NCBI GenBank assembly: GCA_963930655.1
Contig: OZ005611.1
Span: forward strand, 4,595,501-4,659,500
Reading direction: 5' to 3'
DNA: 64,000 nt
Origin: Myrica gale
Taxonomy: Eukaryota; Streptophyta; Magnoliopsida; Fagales; Myricaceae
This document shows positions 1 to 11,783 of this stretch, in pieces. Made by a program: the position numbers and the translations under genes. The notes under the pieces were generated by a model. The model was given only the letters and a program-made list of their open reading frames with translations, did no database searches and was not told the origin of the DNA. Every line of letters starts with the position of its first letter. Positions within the stretch are counted from its first letter, which is position 1.

Positions 1-630
1 GCACAGCTACACAAGCTTAAGCTGATAGATTGGATAACCATATCCAACTACAGGGCTATCAGGTATCCATTCCAAAATTCACAACATGCTTAGCAGTTAG
101 TTCATACATACATCACGCAACCAGTCAAAAATCCTCTCTTCATGAATGAGTGGTAATTATGAAGCAATCCATTTTCATCAGAAGTGAAGTCACTTTATTA
201 GTTCAGTGCCTTCAATGGCATAGTTAAAAAAAAAAGGCCATGGGGCTGGCACTTAATTTACTGGACCAACTGGGCAGTCTGGCATGGTAAGCAAAAACAA
301 AATCCTTCATATCACTGTCAGGCAGTTCACAAGAGAAGTCGTGCTTAATTGATGTGAAGGGCAGAAAAATTGATGCCATTGGCATACTCATTATGATAAC
401 AGTGAGTTATAGAAACCAAGGATTCTAGCTGAAATGGCACTTCCTCTCCCTAAAAATGGGTGACAGGTTACATGGGGCATTCTAGACCCGCTAGATAGGG
501 ATGTAACTTACATATTAGAAATAACACCAATAACAACAATTTAAGGTACACTACTATGGAAAGGCAGCCAAAAGAGTCTATGACTATGGAAGCTTTGGGT
601 AGATGACAACAAAATTGAAATTCACCTCAC
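1..630 (-). other. Left edge, probably GLE1 intron
   Basis: This stretch lies downstream of the last GLE1 exon I can identify. GLE1 must continue to the left, because its conserved C-terminal domain is missing from the window. I looked on the minus strand for the next conserved segment of the family and found no convincing exon here, so I read it as intron sequence. Confidence 0.5.
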
Positions 631-3600
631 CTGACAATGTCTTGTGTCCCGCTTATTTGTCTTATCAACCTAGCAATATGTCTTTCATAGCTGCTGAAAT
701 CCTAACAAAACATGAGATCATGCCACCCAATGACATGAAGGAAGCAAGTCAGCAAATTGAAAAAGCAAACGAGTGGGCGTTAGATCCACTATATCACATG
801 CATAGATCCAACATATAATGCACACATAGTGGAAAGTCTAATCTACAGACGACAATATCCAGGAATGACTAATAACATTATCCCTTTTTCCAGCATAGCT
901 ATATAAATGAAATAGATATTCCAAAACCTCAAAACTTAATCTCTAGAGCTACCAATACCTTATTGTTAGACAACCTCAATGCCTGGTTTATTTCCTCTAT
1001 CTCCTTAAACTTCTGTAGTCTTCCCTGCTCTAAACTTAGAGCACTTTCTGCAGCCCTGAGTACATTATCTGCCATCACATTGCAGATAAATACCTTTGAA
1101 GCTCAGCTGGGGAAACTCCGAAGATTTCTCTCATTAAAGCAGGGTGAGAGGTTACAGTTGACATCAGACCTCACATGAGAGCAACAATCGTGAATGAAAA
1201 AACTCAATAAGCAACAAGCATGAAGCCTGTCATGTCAATCTATCAAGTGCAGTAAAGGTAGAAGAAGAATACCCTCTGATTGTGCATGCTTTTTTGCATC
1301 AGATGAAAATCCTTTAGTTTCATTAGAAGTTACTGAAATGGCATCCATTTGGAGTCCGACAGCTGCTTCTTTTGCTACTCCAGCAGTAACTCTTGTTGAG
1401 GTTTCGATAGCTACCCTTTCTGCAGCTTCTTTTGCCTCTCTTCTCTCAACTTCCAAAGCAGCTCTTTTTGCTTCCTCAGCTCTAAGTCTGGCCTGCAATC
1501 CAACAATACTTTCATGAATTATAAGTAGGATAGTTTCTTCCTGAAATGCTAGCATGTAAATCAGAAGCACATTTTGGTCATGTTTGCAAACCAAAATATT
1601 GGTTTGTAAACGTAACTTACTCAAAATTTTGGTAAAAAAAGTAATAATAAAATAACTATAAAATAATCTATCTCCCCCATCAAATCATCTCTTTCCATTA
1701 CAATAAATATAAAAAAATCCACTCAAATCATCTCTCTCTCTCTCTCTCCACTTTTTCACCAACTCCCATCAAGTTCTACTTTTTCACCAATTTATCTCAA
1801 AATCCAATAAAACTCTAATCCACCTCAATTTTTACAACATTCCCAAAATTTCCATAAAACTAGTTGAAGGCATATGAAGTAATGGATGCTTATTAAGGGA
1901 CACACAAGCAAAAGTGAGAGGGATTCCTTTTGGCAGAAATATAGGACTGAAACAATGTTGCCATGAAACAAAAAACTAGAAGGGGATGTACATTAGGCCT
2001 GATGGTTTGGAAATATAAGTAAAGAGGGATATTGCTAGCATAAGTGCAATAATGGAAGCAACTCCCCCCCCCCAAAAAAAAAAACCCAAAAAAGAGGGCT
2101 TTGAAAGGCCATGGAGTTTCACTTAGCTCATAATCCCACAACTGATACAATAAACTCTGCCATGTATATGAAAATATATGTAATAGAGTAACTTGAAAAA
2201 AGGGGTTTACACTTTACAACTATTATTCTCAAAAAATGTACCAGAACAACATTAAAAATACTCAAAGATCAAGTCAACAAACCTCAAACTCTGCTTTAGC
2301 ATTTTCTTGGCGTATTTTTTCTTCTTGGAGAGCCTTTTCCTTTCTTTTGGCCTCTTCATAAGCTGCATCACTTCTTATTTTCCTTTCTTCTATTTGTGAT
2401 CTCAGTTCATGGTCCCGTTGGACAGCAGTCAAATGATTATCAAGTGCTTCTGCACTACAATGATTAGACGAAAACATCAACTTTTGTTTCTGGGATATTT
2501 AATGGATTTGACCCACATTTACAACCCAAAGAAACATCAGCAACTAAAAGATAATTAGCCCTGCTTTCATTAAATGGGTCTACAAAGTAACAATAGGGAT
2601 CTAGCATTAAAATGATTACAAAAACTAGGATATCCTGAAAATCAGCTATCCCTTAGAAGAAAGAACACCATAGTAAGAAATAGCAAATAATCTTACATCT
2701 TGCGTTGGTATTGAGTATCAAATTTCCTATTCATTTCCCATCTTGCTTCTCTATATTTCTCAACTCGAGTGAGTGCAGAAGCAAACTTTTCAATTTCACC
2801 CATCAAAGCTTTCTCTAATGCAGAAAGTTTGCTCCTAATCTCCTCCTGTCAGTCAATCCAGATACTACTTTTATGCACAAAGCAGAAAAAATTAATACAA
2901 AGATACAGAAATCAAAGTATGGGCTTCTCTCTATCTGTAACAATTCAAAAGTCAAAAATAAAAGTAAAGAACATAAGATAAACCTATAAATTTCTTTACA
3001 CCAGGTTTAACAGAGAATTCTATAACAAAAAAGACACCTTAATAAAAGCAAAAAACCACATCCCTCGCAGCTGTGATTGGTAGTATTATTATGACCAGCA
3101 GGTGCAGTAGCAGTAGTAGATTTTACAAGTAACTCTATTTATGTAGAGATTGAAGGATCATTTTATTAAAGTTATTTATCTAGATAAATGTCCACTGTCT
3201 ATTTCCCAATATACTAATGCGAGAATACTTCAAGGCTATAACAATTGGAAAAGCTAAAATTAAGATCCACAGAGCTACATACCTTGACCTCGAGTTGATG
3301 TTCATGGGTTAGCTCACACAAAGCACCTTCCACTAATCCCACTTCATCCATCAAGCAGGATTGCAATTCAAGAGCCAACTCATCATCAGAATCATCACTA
3401 TTACAAAAGTTAAAAAAATAAAAACACCATCATTCAATATTAATAGCAAAACATTTAATTTCCTACATTGGAATCCTTAGACATGGGCAATTAGACAATA
3501 TCACCAAACAAAGTCCCATCAAAACAATCCGTTGTTAAATAAAGTTGCCCACTGGAAACGGAAGTCAAACTCACACCTCAAATAATGTTCATCACAATTG

Positions 3601-4280
3601 AAGCGTTTTGCAGTCACTAAGGGTAGATCCTCCTCACCCTCGCTTTCAGTTTCGTCCATCTCATCCTCAAACACCCGCATTACAAAAGGCCTGGGACGCT
3701 TATCATCAATCCTGTCGTTCAAAAAATCTCTAAGCAGAGTTGATGATGGCAAAAAGCTAAGATTAGCAAAACGGTCGGAATACATGTCATATCAGAAAAT
3801 TCAAACTACCCAGTTGAGAGCACTGATTATATGGCATTTACGAAAATATTGATACCTCGGTCTTGCTTTGGTAAAACGCCCTGGAACTTTTGCAGTGGTA
3901 TTGAGCCTCATTTCTAACGAATTAAGCTCTGATAATAGAGCATTAAACGTCCAATCAGGCTCCGGATCAACGTCTATTCCATCGACTCTTTGGGGACAAC
4001 GAAGCTCCAGCCTCACAGATCCCCTTGAAAAACACAAAACACCATCAATTATGAGAACACATAGGAACAAAGAACAGGAAACGGAGAGGAGTAAAGTTTC
4101 ATGCTTTCCATTCCTCTTCTTTTCCTAGAAGTGAAAGTTGCGAATTACCAAAATGGAAAACTCAAATCGAATCGGACTTGTTTATGTTCTCAGATTGTAC
4201 ACAAGAGTATTACAATTCAAGTTTCTGTTTTGTTAGAACCAAACAGAGCGAAAGAGAATAAAGCTGAGCTTAGCTTACAT
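631..4280 (-). CDS. GLE1: mRNA export factor GLE1, 5' part (partial, runs off window)
   Basis: GLE1 is a nuclear-pore protein that activates a DEAD-box helicase (LOS4/Dbp5) with inositol hexakisphosphate during mRNA export. Nine exons are readable on the minus strand: 4280-4279 (5'UTR plus AT of the start codon), 4023-3856, 3729-3577 (start could be 3711), 3397-3283, 2845-2697, 2454-2283, 1492-1273, 1068-959 and 701-631. Phases agree at every junction. The joined protein, about 386 residues, begins MGSVRLELRCPQRVDGIDVD. It then has an acidic stretch (EDEMDETESEGEED) and a long charged coiled coil (HLTAVQRDHELRSQIEERK, followed by Ala/Glu/Lys-rich sequence). The last exons read RAAESALSLEQGRLQK and FSSYERHIARLIRQISGTQD, both as in plant GLE1. 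The family is about 610 residues, so the C-terminal helicase-binding domain lies left of the window. The start codon is split by the first intron. Confidence 0.93.
1616..1862. repeat. Tourist-like MITE copy in GLE1 intron
   Basis: This AT-rich segment carries CATCAAATCATCTC and CACTTTTTCACCAACTCCC, and AAATTTTGG-type sequence sits near both ends. The same inner motifs recur at 54378-54571 (reverse orientation) and 56236-56415, which marks a dispersed MITE family. It includes a short CT microsatellite near 1733-1748. The ends are approximate and no duplication was resolved. Confidence 0.5.
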
Positions 4281-4498
4281 TGTCTTCAAAATTCAAAGCA
4301 CGGCTTCGCTGTGAAGGCTTTGGGAATGGAAGATTTCACGGAGCTATATGGATCTACACTTGCTAATGATTAGGGCCTTCAATCTTTTTATTAAGGTTTT
4401 CCTCTGGGTCTGCTGGAGTCCGACTTGGCATGGAGTTGAAAATTGGGTTGGACCAGGGAATGATTATGCTCCCAGATAAAGCTCACGTGGACATGAGC

Positions 4499-4614
4499 TG
4501 GGCCGTCCTCACGATCCCGACCGACGGAGCTTTCATTTTTCAATAGTCCTCTCAATTCCTGGACTTGGGCTTACATACCGTAACACCGTTCGAAGCCCAA
4601 TCTGAAAAGCCCAA
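4499..4614 (-). promoter_or_regulatory. GLE1 promoter: TGGGCY site II cluster
   Basis: Four TGGGCC/TGGGCT-type motifs lie upstream of the first GLE1 exon: TGGGCC at 4499, TGGGCT at 4566, and AGCCCA (reverse complements) at 4594 and 4609. Such site II elements are typical TCP-bound promoter motifs of housekeeping genes in plants. Their role here is inferred from position. Confidence 0.5.
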
Positions 4615-5490
4615 CAGAAAGAGTTCATAGATGAGAGAGAGAGAGAGAGGAGAAGAAGAAGAAGGTGGAAGAGTGAAAATATATAACTCGGGGATCATCG
4701 TGAAAGAAATTAGAGAAGAACAGGAAGGAAAGAAATGGAAGAGAGACGTGACTAATGGAAGACGCAACAGTGAGTACTGAGTACATTGCCTTGAAAGCCA
4801 TACAAAACCCAAAAGTTTTAGATAACATTATTTCTCACCCTAAAGAAAGAGGGTGTAAATGGCAAAGGGTGCATCTTTGGTCACCTTATATTATCCATTT
4901 ATAATTTTCTTGGCGTGTTTTCCAACTATAATTGCTCATTCACACGCTCAATACAAGAGATTAAACTATAAAGAGAAAATGGTCACATCAACCACCCGTG
5001 GCCCAATTGGAATCATCACGACTCATGCATGGTACAAGCAAAGTCAATTTTCTTGGCGAAAAAAGGATTGCAAAGTACTGCAAACAATTCAATGGTACCT
5101 TGTGTTTGGTGTCCTGTGCTGGGAGATGAATCATAATTTAAGTTTACAGCTTCTTTTTCGGCTAATTAATGAAGGAACTAAATAATCTGCCAGAAGAAGA
5201 AAAAAAGGCAATTCCCTCAAGTTTCTATGAGGAATGCCTGGGAGAAATATGATTAAAGTTGACCCTCTAATAAATAAAAACTTTAATTTAAGAAGAGAAA
5301 AAAAAATAGGAACATGAAAGATGCACCTTTTGTAAGTTAGGTTATGAGGCTTTCCTATAACGTGAATGAATATTTATAGAAGGTAATTGATGAAACGAGA
5401 GAAAGAGGGTGGGCCTAAGAATCGGAGGATTAAACAAATATATTTCTTGTTTCTTTTTGGTTTCATTTAAGCAAGAAGTGGTTGGACATG
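4615..5490. other. Intergenic, no supported gene
   Basis: Spacer between the divergent GLE1 and GH5 genes. It contains a GA-rich microsatellite at about 4630-4665. A 108-codon plus-strand ORF at 4859-5185 has a hydrophobic start. It matches no family I know and has no conserved continuation, so I do not call it a gene. Confidence 0.5.
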
Positions 5491-5497
5491 CTCGCCA

Positions 5498-5505
5498 TAT
5501 AAATA
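5498..5505 (+). promoter_or_regulatory. TATA box of the GH5 gene
   Basis: TATAAATA lies 54 bases upstream of the chosen ATG at 5559. This places transcription start about 25 bases before the ATG, a normal short leader. Confidence 0.55.
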
Positions 5506-5558
5506 AGAGTTACGTTTCTGTACCTTTCCCAACACTTCCGTATTCAAAGAAACTCAAT

Positions 5559-8500
5559 ATGGGGAAGCTCTCTTTCTTCTCTTTCCTTTCTGTGCTGTGC
5601 ATTCAAATCATCGTCTTCCCCGGCGTCATACTCCAAAGCAAGCCTGTCATGGCTTTACCGCTTTATACCAACTCACGGTGGATCGTCGACGATGGCGGGC
5701 AACGCGTGAAGTTGGCTTGCGTGAACTGGGTGGCACATCTGGAACCATTGGTGCCTGAGGGTCTTAGCAAGCAGCCCATGGACACAATCTCCAAGAAGAT
5801 CAAATCCATGGGGTTCAATTGTGTTAGGCTCACTTGGCCAACTTTCTTCGCCACCAATGACTCACTGGCTTCTCTCACAGTAAGACAGTCATTTCACAAT
5901 CTTGGGCTGGTCGAATCCATTACCGGAATACAGGCCAATAACCCCTCTATCATTGATCTTTCCGTCATGCAAGCATTCCAGGTAACAGTTGAATGCCTGT
6001 ACTTCTTCTTTCCTAAATTATTGTGAGGTCCCATGATAATTACAAACAAGGAAATCGACCAAGACATATTTATCAAGTGAACATCCTTATCTAAAGAAGA
6101 CAAGACTAATATTTGTCGAAGTTCTCATCCTTAACTTTTGGTTTAAGAGGCCCCACAGACAAACACGGAAATACTGTGGGGGCTCATCAGGGTTTCGTTT
6201 CACCTATTACAATAAATTCGAGCTTAGCTATTATCAGGGGACCCGTCCGAACGTTGTTGTTTCTAATGTTTGCCTTCCGAAAAATACAAGTTTCTTTTTT
6301 TCTTTTCTTTTTTAAATACATGTTTCTTATTTAAGCATGGAGTAAACGACATCTATAGTCTACACAAGTTCCCAAGTAAGATTGCTATCAAAGACAAGCA
6401 GGTTGGAAATGAATGGCCAAAATATATGATAGAAGAATTTTAAAACAATGCTCTTCCCCGTTGTCTTTTGCGTCTTTAATTTAGTTTGCACTACCCAAGT
6501 TTCTAGCTCGATATCCGAGACCCGAGTTCGGTGCTTTCGACATAGAAGTCTTCTGTCAGCTATTTTGTTAATTGTTTGACCAAAACTATATAAAATACTG
6601 ATTTATATTCCCTAAGTATAAAATAAATGTAAGCAATTAAGAAGAACAAACAAAAACGGTGATTACTCTTGCACACCACCTTTGGTGCAGCCACGTTGTG
6701 TGACAAGGGGCAAGGGGGACTGGCGAGCTATGCCCCCAATCCTCCAAAACTCTTAAAAAATAGCATTTTTTATCCCTTTAAATAGATTTTTTAAATTTTT
6801 ATTATGTTTTTATTCATTTTAGCCCCTTAAAAAAACAATTCATATAATTAGTTTGCCTGTAATTAATTCCTGACTTCATCCCTGCTCCTGATCTCCTGCC
6901 ACGCCTTGCTACCCACTCTGGTTTTCTTTTTTATTTTTATTTTGGAATGATATAAACATAATTTGAAATACTTTTGGTTAAGAACAAAAGGAAGAATTAA
7001 CAAAAAGATTGGATTTGAAAAGGATCAAAGCTCGAGTCTCAAATGTCTAGAATTACAAACCTGAATCTTGAAGGAATTTTTTTTTTAAAAAAAAGCTAAA
7101 AGTACGATAGAAGGTGTAGCCCATAGTTTGTTCATATTTTAATCTCTTTCTCTGTCGTCCGAATGTAATTATATTCTAACATATTCTACACTTGCTTCCT
7201 TCAGCGCTTGAAATATATATAAAAGCATTGCTTGTACGGTAGTGCAGATTTTTTTTAGAAAATTTATCAAATAAGCTGTAGCATCACATAATTCGATAAC
7301 GAGACCTGAGTATATACTTTAATATCTGACGAAATTCCCTATCTCAGGCAGTGGTTTCTAGCCTGGGGGCTAACGACGTGATGGTCATATTGGACAACCA
7401 TATAAGCAAGCCCGGTTGGTGTTGCAGCAACTCTGATGGCAATGGCTTCTTCGGCGACCAGTACTTCGACCCGGACCTCTGGATTAAGGGGCTCACTCGG
7501 ATGGCCGACCTCTTCAGAGGTGTGGCCAATGTGGTTGGCATGAGCCTGAGGAATGAGCTCCGAGGCCACAGGCAGAACGCGGATGATTGGTTCAGGTACA
7601 TATAATATTGGGGGCTGGGTAATGGTATCTCCTTACGTACGTCAATGGTTCACAGCCAGATTTTAGTAGAGGCGTTTGTAGATATGGGTTTGTTCTTTTC
7701 GTTCCATTCTCCGTGTTTATTTTAATTAATTTCAGTTTCGTAACGAAATGAAATAGGTATATGCAGAAAGGGGCAGAAGCGGTGCATTCTGCAAACCCAG
7801 ATGTTCTCGTCATTCTCTCCGGCCTGAACTTTGACAAAGACTTGTCTTTCATACACATTCAACCATTGGAGCTCACATTCACGGAAAAGATAGTATTTGA
7901 GATGCACTGGTATTCGTTTACAGATGGGATGGCTTGGGAATCTGGCAACCCAAATGAAGTTTGTGGGAGAGTGAAAAATAACGTGATGAAATTATCAGGC
8001 TTTTTGTTGGAACAGGGCCGGCCATTGTTCGTGAGTGAGTTTGGGATAGACCAAAGAGGTACCAGTGTGAATGACGACAGGTACATGAATTGCTTCGCGT
8101 CCGTGGCAGCTGATCTCGACCTGGATTGGGCCCTCTGGACACTTGTCGGGAGCTATTATTTGAGAGAGGGGGTAATGGGGTTAAATGAGTACTATGGGGT
8201 GCTTGATTGGAGCTGGTGTCAGGTCCGGAATTCAAGCTTCATGCAAAGGATCTCTGCTCTCCAATCTCCCCTTCGAGGTATGGATGATTTTCCTCTTTAC
8301 TCAAATGTACGTTAAATTGGTTCCTGATGTTTTAGCTTTCTTCATTTTAACAATATCAGAGCCCAACATTGCGCTTACATGACTTGCAGGGCCTGGCCTT
8401 TTAGAAACTAACGAACACAAAATAATTTTCCATCCTTCAACGGGTCTCTGTGTCCTAAGAAAATCACTACTTGAACCATTGAGGTTGGGTCCCTGTGCTG

Positions 8501-8844
8501 ACTCTGAAGCCTGGCGCTACACATCCCAGAAAACTTTAACACTGAGGGGAACATATTTCTGCATACATGCACAAGACCTGGGAAAGCCAGCAAGACTTGG
8601 TATAATTTGCGCAGATTCTAGTTCAAAATGGGAAACCATCTCCGCCTCCAACCTACATCTCTCGTCGAAAGTCGAAGACGATACTACTGTTTGTCTAGAT
8701 GTAGACTCCAACAATACCGTTGTCACAACTACTTGCAAATGCTTGAGTGGAGATAACATGTGTGACCCAGCGAGTCAATGGTTCAAGTTGATTGACAGTA
8801 CAAGAAGTTCAAGTTATAAAGAGTCCTCAAAGATCTTGGCTTAG
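5559..8844 (+). CDS. Glycoside hydrolase family 5 (cellulase-like) protein with ricin-B-like C-terminal region
   Basis: Four exons: 5559-5981, 7348-7595, 7757-8277 and 8390-8844, phases 0/2/1, giving 548 residues with no break. Residues 1-32 form a secretion signal (hydrophobic core FFSFLSVLCIQIIVF). The GH5 barrel follows: GVNWVAHLEPLVPEGL-like start, MGFNCVRLTW, VILDNHISKPGWCC, then MSLRNELRG with proton donor Glu211, EMHWYSF with His274/Tyr276, and FVSEFGID with nucleophile Glu318. From about residue 400 the sequence (IIFHPSTGLCVLRKS, repeated Cys, SQWFKL near the end) resembles a ricin-B lectin or carbohydrate-binding tail. The product is probably a secreted endo-beta-glucanase or mannanase-type enzyme of the cell wall. 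Plant members of this subfamily are poorly characterised, so the substrate is unknown. The start at 5559 is preferred because the signal peptide follows directly and a TATA box lies just upstream; the reading frame itself is open further upstream. Confidence 0.92.
5982..7347 (+). other. Large GH5 intron 1 with possible hAT-type remnant
   Basis: A 1.37 kb intron. Around 6697-6905 it holds a C/G-rich left edge (GGGGGACTGGCGAGCTATGC), a T-rich centre with GCCCCTTAAAAAA, and a right edge that reads CAGGGATGAAGTCAGG on the minus strand. This resembles a degraded short element of hAT style. No target duplication was found. Confidence 0.3.
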
Positions 8845-9524
8845 CCTGGTAGGAAATTATATGGACATTTTCGAGATAAGCGCGCAACAGTGGCAGTCAA
8901 GGGAAGCAAGGAATCAACAAGACAAGCCATTCATAAGCGAAAACAACAAAGGGATAGAAACGGTGAAACTCAGTAATATCCCCAAAAACATAGTAGTCGA
9001 GCAGGAAAATTCAATTTAAAAAAAGAACCCAAAACAAAGGTTGTAATTAGGAGGAAGAAGCTCAGGTCAGTTCGCTGGAGCTGATTGTCTGTGCTGTTAA
9101 GTTCTTTAAGTTGATTATTGGCTCATTTGCTGCGCAAATATAAACCAAAGCATGGTGTTACCAATTAATTTTTTCCTCGGAAACAGGGCACTAACATTGT
9201 TGCACATCATCTTACAAATGGCACCTATGCTTCCCATTTTCTTTGCTAACTGATCCGATCAATTGGAGTCTCACAATGGGAAGCAATACTAAAAACAAAA
9301 CAAGGAACAAAAATGGAGTGCTATAAAGATGAGAATAGCAGAAAATAAATTACAAACTAGACCTTAATTTTTAATAATCTAAGGCATGTCACAAGATTCG
9401 GAGTATCAAATGGATTGATTTCCAGTACAAATCAGATGAAATTTGATAGTAGAACAGTTTGAAATCGACAATAGTCAAAGAGACAGCTCATTCAAATCAC
9501 CTGGCTTACACTACACGATTAGAT
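8845..9524. other. Intergenic, nothing recognised
   Basis: Spacer between the convergent GH5 gene and the proteasome pseudogene. It presumably contains both 3' ends. I see no ORF or repeat of note. Confidence 0.5.
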
Positions 9525-10174
9525 TTAAAGCAATGGGAGTGTACAAGAAAATTCGTGCAAATTCCAACATGGAGTTGAACAATAGATGAGTTCTTCCATT
9601 TCATCTCCTCCTTCGATCACTTCCACCATTTCTTTCAATGCCGTAACCCTTGTGAATAGTACCTCTGCAACCATGACACAATATTGTATCAGAGAATCAA
9701 TAGCCCAACGATGCAATAAATTTGGGTGCAAAGTAGTTATGTTGCTGGCCTAATCAGCTCCACTAAGGAAAACTGGAAACAAATAAGAGTAGAAGTATAT
9801 ACTAAGATCAAGGAATAAATTGGTTAACTTAAAGTAATTAGGCACAGAATCCAAAATTGCAAAACCATTCTCATTTCTTGTCCATTGTTGTAAAAAAAAA
9901 TCTCGAGCTGAAAAACCATATCATTAAAGGCAACAAAGAGTCATTATCTTCAGGTAGTTTATTTAAGAAATGTCTAAGTTGAAAACTGCAACCATGGACT
10001 GTTAGTGTGTTAGCTTACTACAAAAATGTGAAAGAAAAACAATACAAGCGAGGAGGACGAGACATGTAATTCAATTGTCCTCCGCTTATGCAAGATGAGG
10101 TGGAAACAAAATTAAAGCGGCCCACAATAAAGTGGTTGAACCTTCAAACTCAATCTATATCCTACGGAATTATA

Positions 10175-10274
10175 CTGGGTTGTGGGGTCGGTCCAGTGGG
10201 CCGGGGTTTGTACTTCAGGGTTGGGCCAAAAGGGTCCGGCTTTGGGGAATTTCCTCGTCATCAAAAAAAAAAAA
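10175..10274 (+). mobile_element. SINE-like retroposon (5'-truncated) with 18-bp target duplication
   Basis: A GC-rich 85-base body ends in CTCGTCATC and a run of twelve or more A. It is flanked on both sides by the perfect direct repeat ATATCCTACGGAATTATA (10157-10174 and 10275-10292). Poly(A) plus a long target duplication is the mark of LINE-driven retroposition. The short length suggests 5' truncation. It lies in the last intron of the proteasome pseudogene. Confidence 0.75.
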
Positions 10275-10380
10275 ATATCCTACGGAATTATAGTGGGCCC
10301 ATGGGAAGTGCAAAAATCTCTTGTCAATGAAGCAGAGGAAAAATCTACATTACCCCTTCCCTCCTTTTACATAATCAAAC

Positions 10381-10961
10381 GGGAAATTGGCATTTTAGTC
10401 CCTAAGTTTTGGGCATTTTTTCATTTTTGTCCTTCAGTTTCAACTTTCAAATTTTTAGTCATTGAGTTTTCTTGTTTTGACGAAATGGTCATTTCGTTAG
10501 TCTGCCGTCCATATGCTTAACGACATATGTAGCGGTCGACCGAGTATATGTATTAAAAGTGAACGATCGACCGCTTCATGTAGCGGTCGACCAGGTCAAA
10601 ATTGCTGACGTGTCAGAGAGCTCCGTTAAGTATATGGACGGCAGACTGACGGAAGGACCATTTCGTCAAATAATGAAAACTCAAGGACTAAAAATTTAAA
10701 AGTTGAAACTGAAGGATTAAAATGAAAAAGTGCCCAAAACCTAGGGACTAAAAAGTGAGCGATCGACCGCTTCATGTAGCGGTCGACCGGGTCAAAATTG
10801 CTGACGTGTCAGAGAGCTCCGTTAAGTATATGGACGGCAGACTGACGGAAGGACCATTTCGTCAAACAATGAAAACTCAAGGACTAAAAATTTGAAAGTT
10901 GAAACTGAAGGATTAAAATGAAAAAGTGCCCAAAACCTAGGGACTAAAAAGTGAATTTCCC
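10381..10961. mobile_element. Mutator-like MITE (family A), 581 bp, 9-bp TSD
   Basis: Ends are GGGAAATTGGCATTTTAGTC and the inverted GACTAAAAAGTGAATTTCCC. The 9-bp duplication TAATCAAAC lies at 10372-10380 and 10962-10970. Subterminal copies of GGACTAAAA/TTAGTCC and a CGTCAGTCTGCCGTCCATAT-type inner arm repeat in inverted order. It carries no ORF. Nine-base duplications and long inverted arms point to Mutator-type transposition. A related copy lies at 52394-54154. Confidence 0.85.
10559..10954. repeat. 196-bp tandem duplication inside the MITE
   Basis: Two head-to-tail units with period 196 (GATCGACC at 10565 and 10761). Each contains TTCATGTAGCGGTCGACC, the GCTGACGTGTCAGAGAGCTC stretch and the right inverted arm, so the right arm is present twice. 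The units differ at only a few bases. Confidence 0.8.
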
Positions 10962-11783
10962 TAATCAAACAAAACACAAACAACTGAAGAACAGAACTTT
11001 GCCAAAACCAATAAGTTACACAAATTTAGCTCGCATCAGATCCTTGATACATACATAAGAGCATAAATCACTTATGAGCATGAACTACAAGTCTATTAAT
11101 TTCAGTCAGCAAAAGTGATCTTCAGGATAGAATTACTAACCAGTCTTCTTGGGAAATGAAAATCCTTTGGAACTGACATAGGTGCGAGGATTTGGCAATA
11201 GGTGGTTTCTCAGGTACTCTTTGTGACCCTAGATCAGCAAGACCACAGAGAATTGGTTAATGATGCTCCCCAATATATAAGAGATGAGAGAAGGAAATGC
11301 ATATAAAAAGAAATTTCCGTTCCAATCATATGAACTGAATAACCACAAACCTTAGTTATAACACAAACATCTACATTGCTTCCACTTCCCAAGTCATTGA
11401 AAATGCCAGAGCAAATAGCCTCGCACACCAAATTTACTCCCTCCTCCTACAGAAATATTTTTTGGAAAATCAGTAGCGAATGTGAACATTAAAAAACATA
11501 ATCTGGAGTAACAAATGACCAGTAACAGGTACTTAGCACTATAAAGGAATTAAATAGCTAACCAGTAAAGGAATCTTTCCACAGCCGACTAAGCTGCAAA
11601 GTTTGACACGTTGATAACAGAAAACTCTTGACTTAACTCCACAGAGGATTAAATAGACTAAAGTTGAAGAGAAAAGCAGTTCCAACTGTATAGTAGAGAG
11701 TAGCTTACTGTCAGGCCTTCACTGTCTACACAAATCGAAACTGATCCACCCTTAGGAGGAACCTCCACAGCTGCCTGAGACAT

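Larger units (their letters stand above)
9525..11783 (-). pseudogene. Proteasome subunit beta type-7 (PBB) copy, middle lost
   Basis: Four exon pieces of a 20S proteasome beta-7 gene: 11783-11709, 11446-11351, 11228-11141 and 9664-9525. They splice in frame to about 132 residues against about 270 in the family. The first piece starts MSQAAVEVPPKGG as expected, then loses one base, so the expected FSFDLCRR is read in another frame. After AGAC it runs into GAAGGCCTGAC (EGLT), which belongs near the third quarter of the protein. The pieces that follow are the normal C-terminus ([70 protein letters not shown]). The TGTT active-site threonine and most of the fold are absent. The usual stop after MEE is missing, adding 20 residues. 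Introns are kept, so this is a degraded segmental duplicate and not a retrocopy. It may still be transcribed but cannot be a working subunit. Confidence 0.85.

Noticed and set aside
4859-5185. 108-codon plus-strand ORF with a hydrophobic start
   Set aside because: No family likeness, no splice continuation and no conserved neighbours; probably chance.
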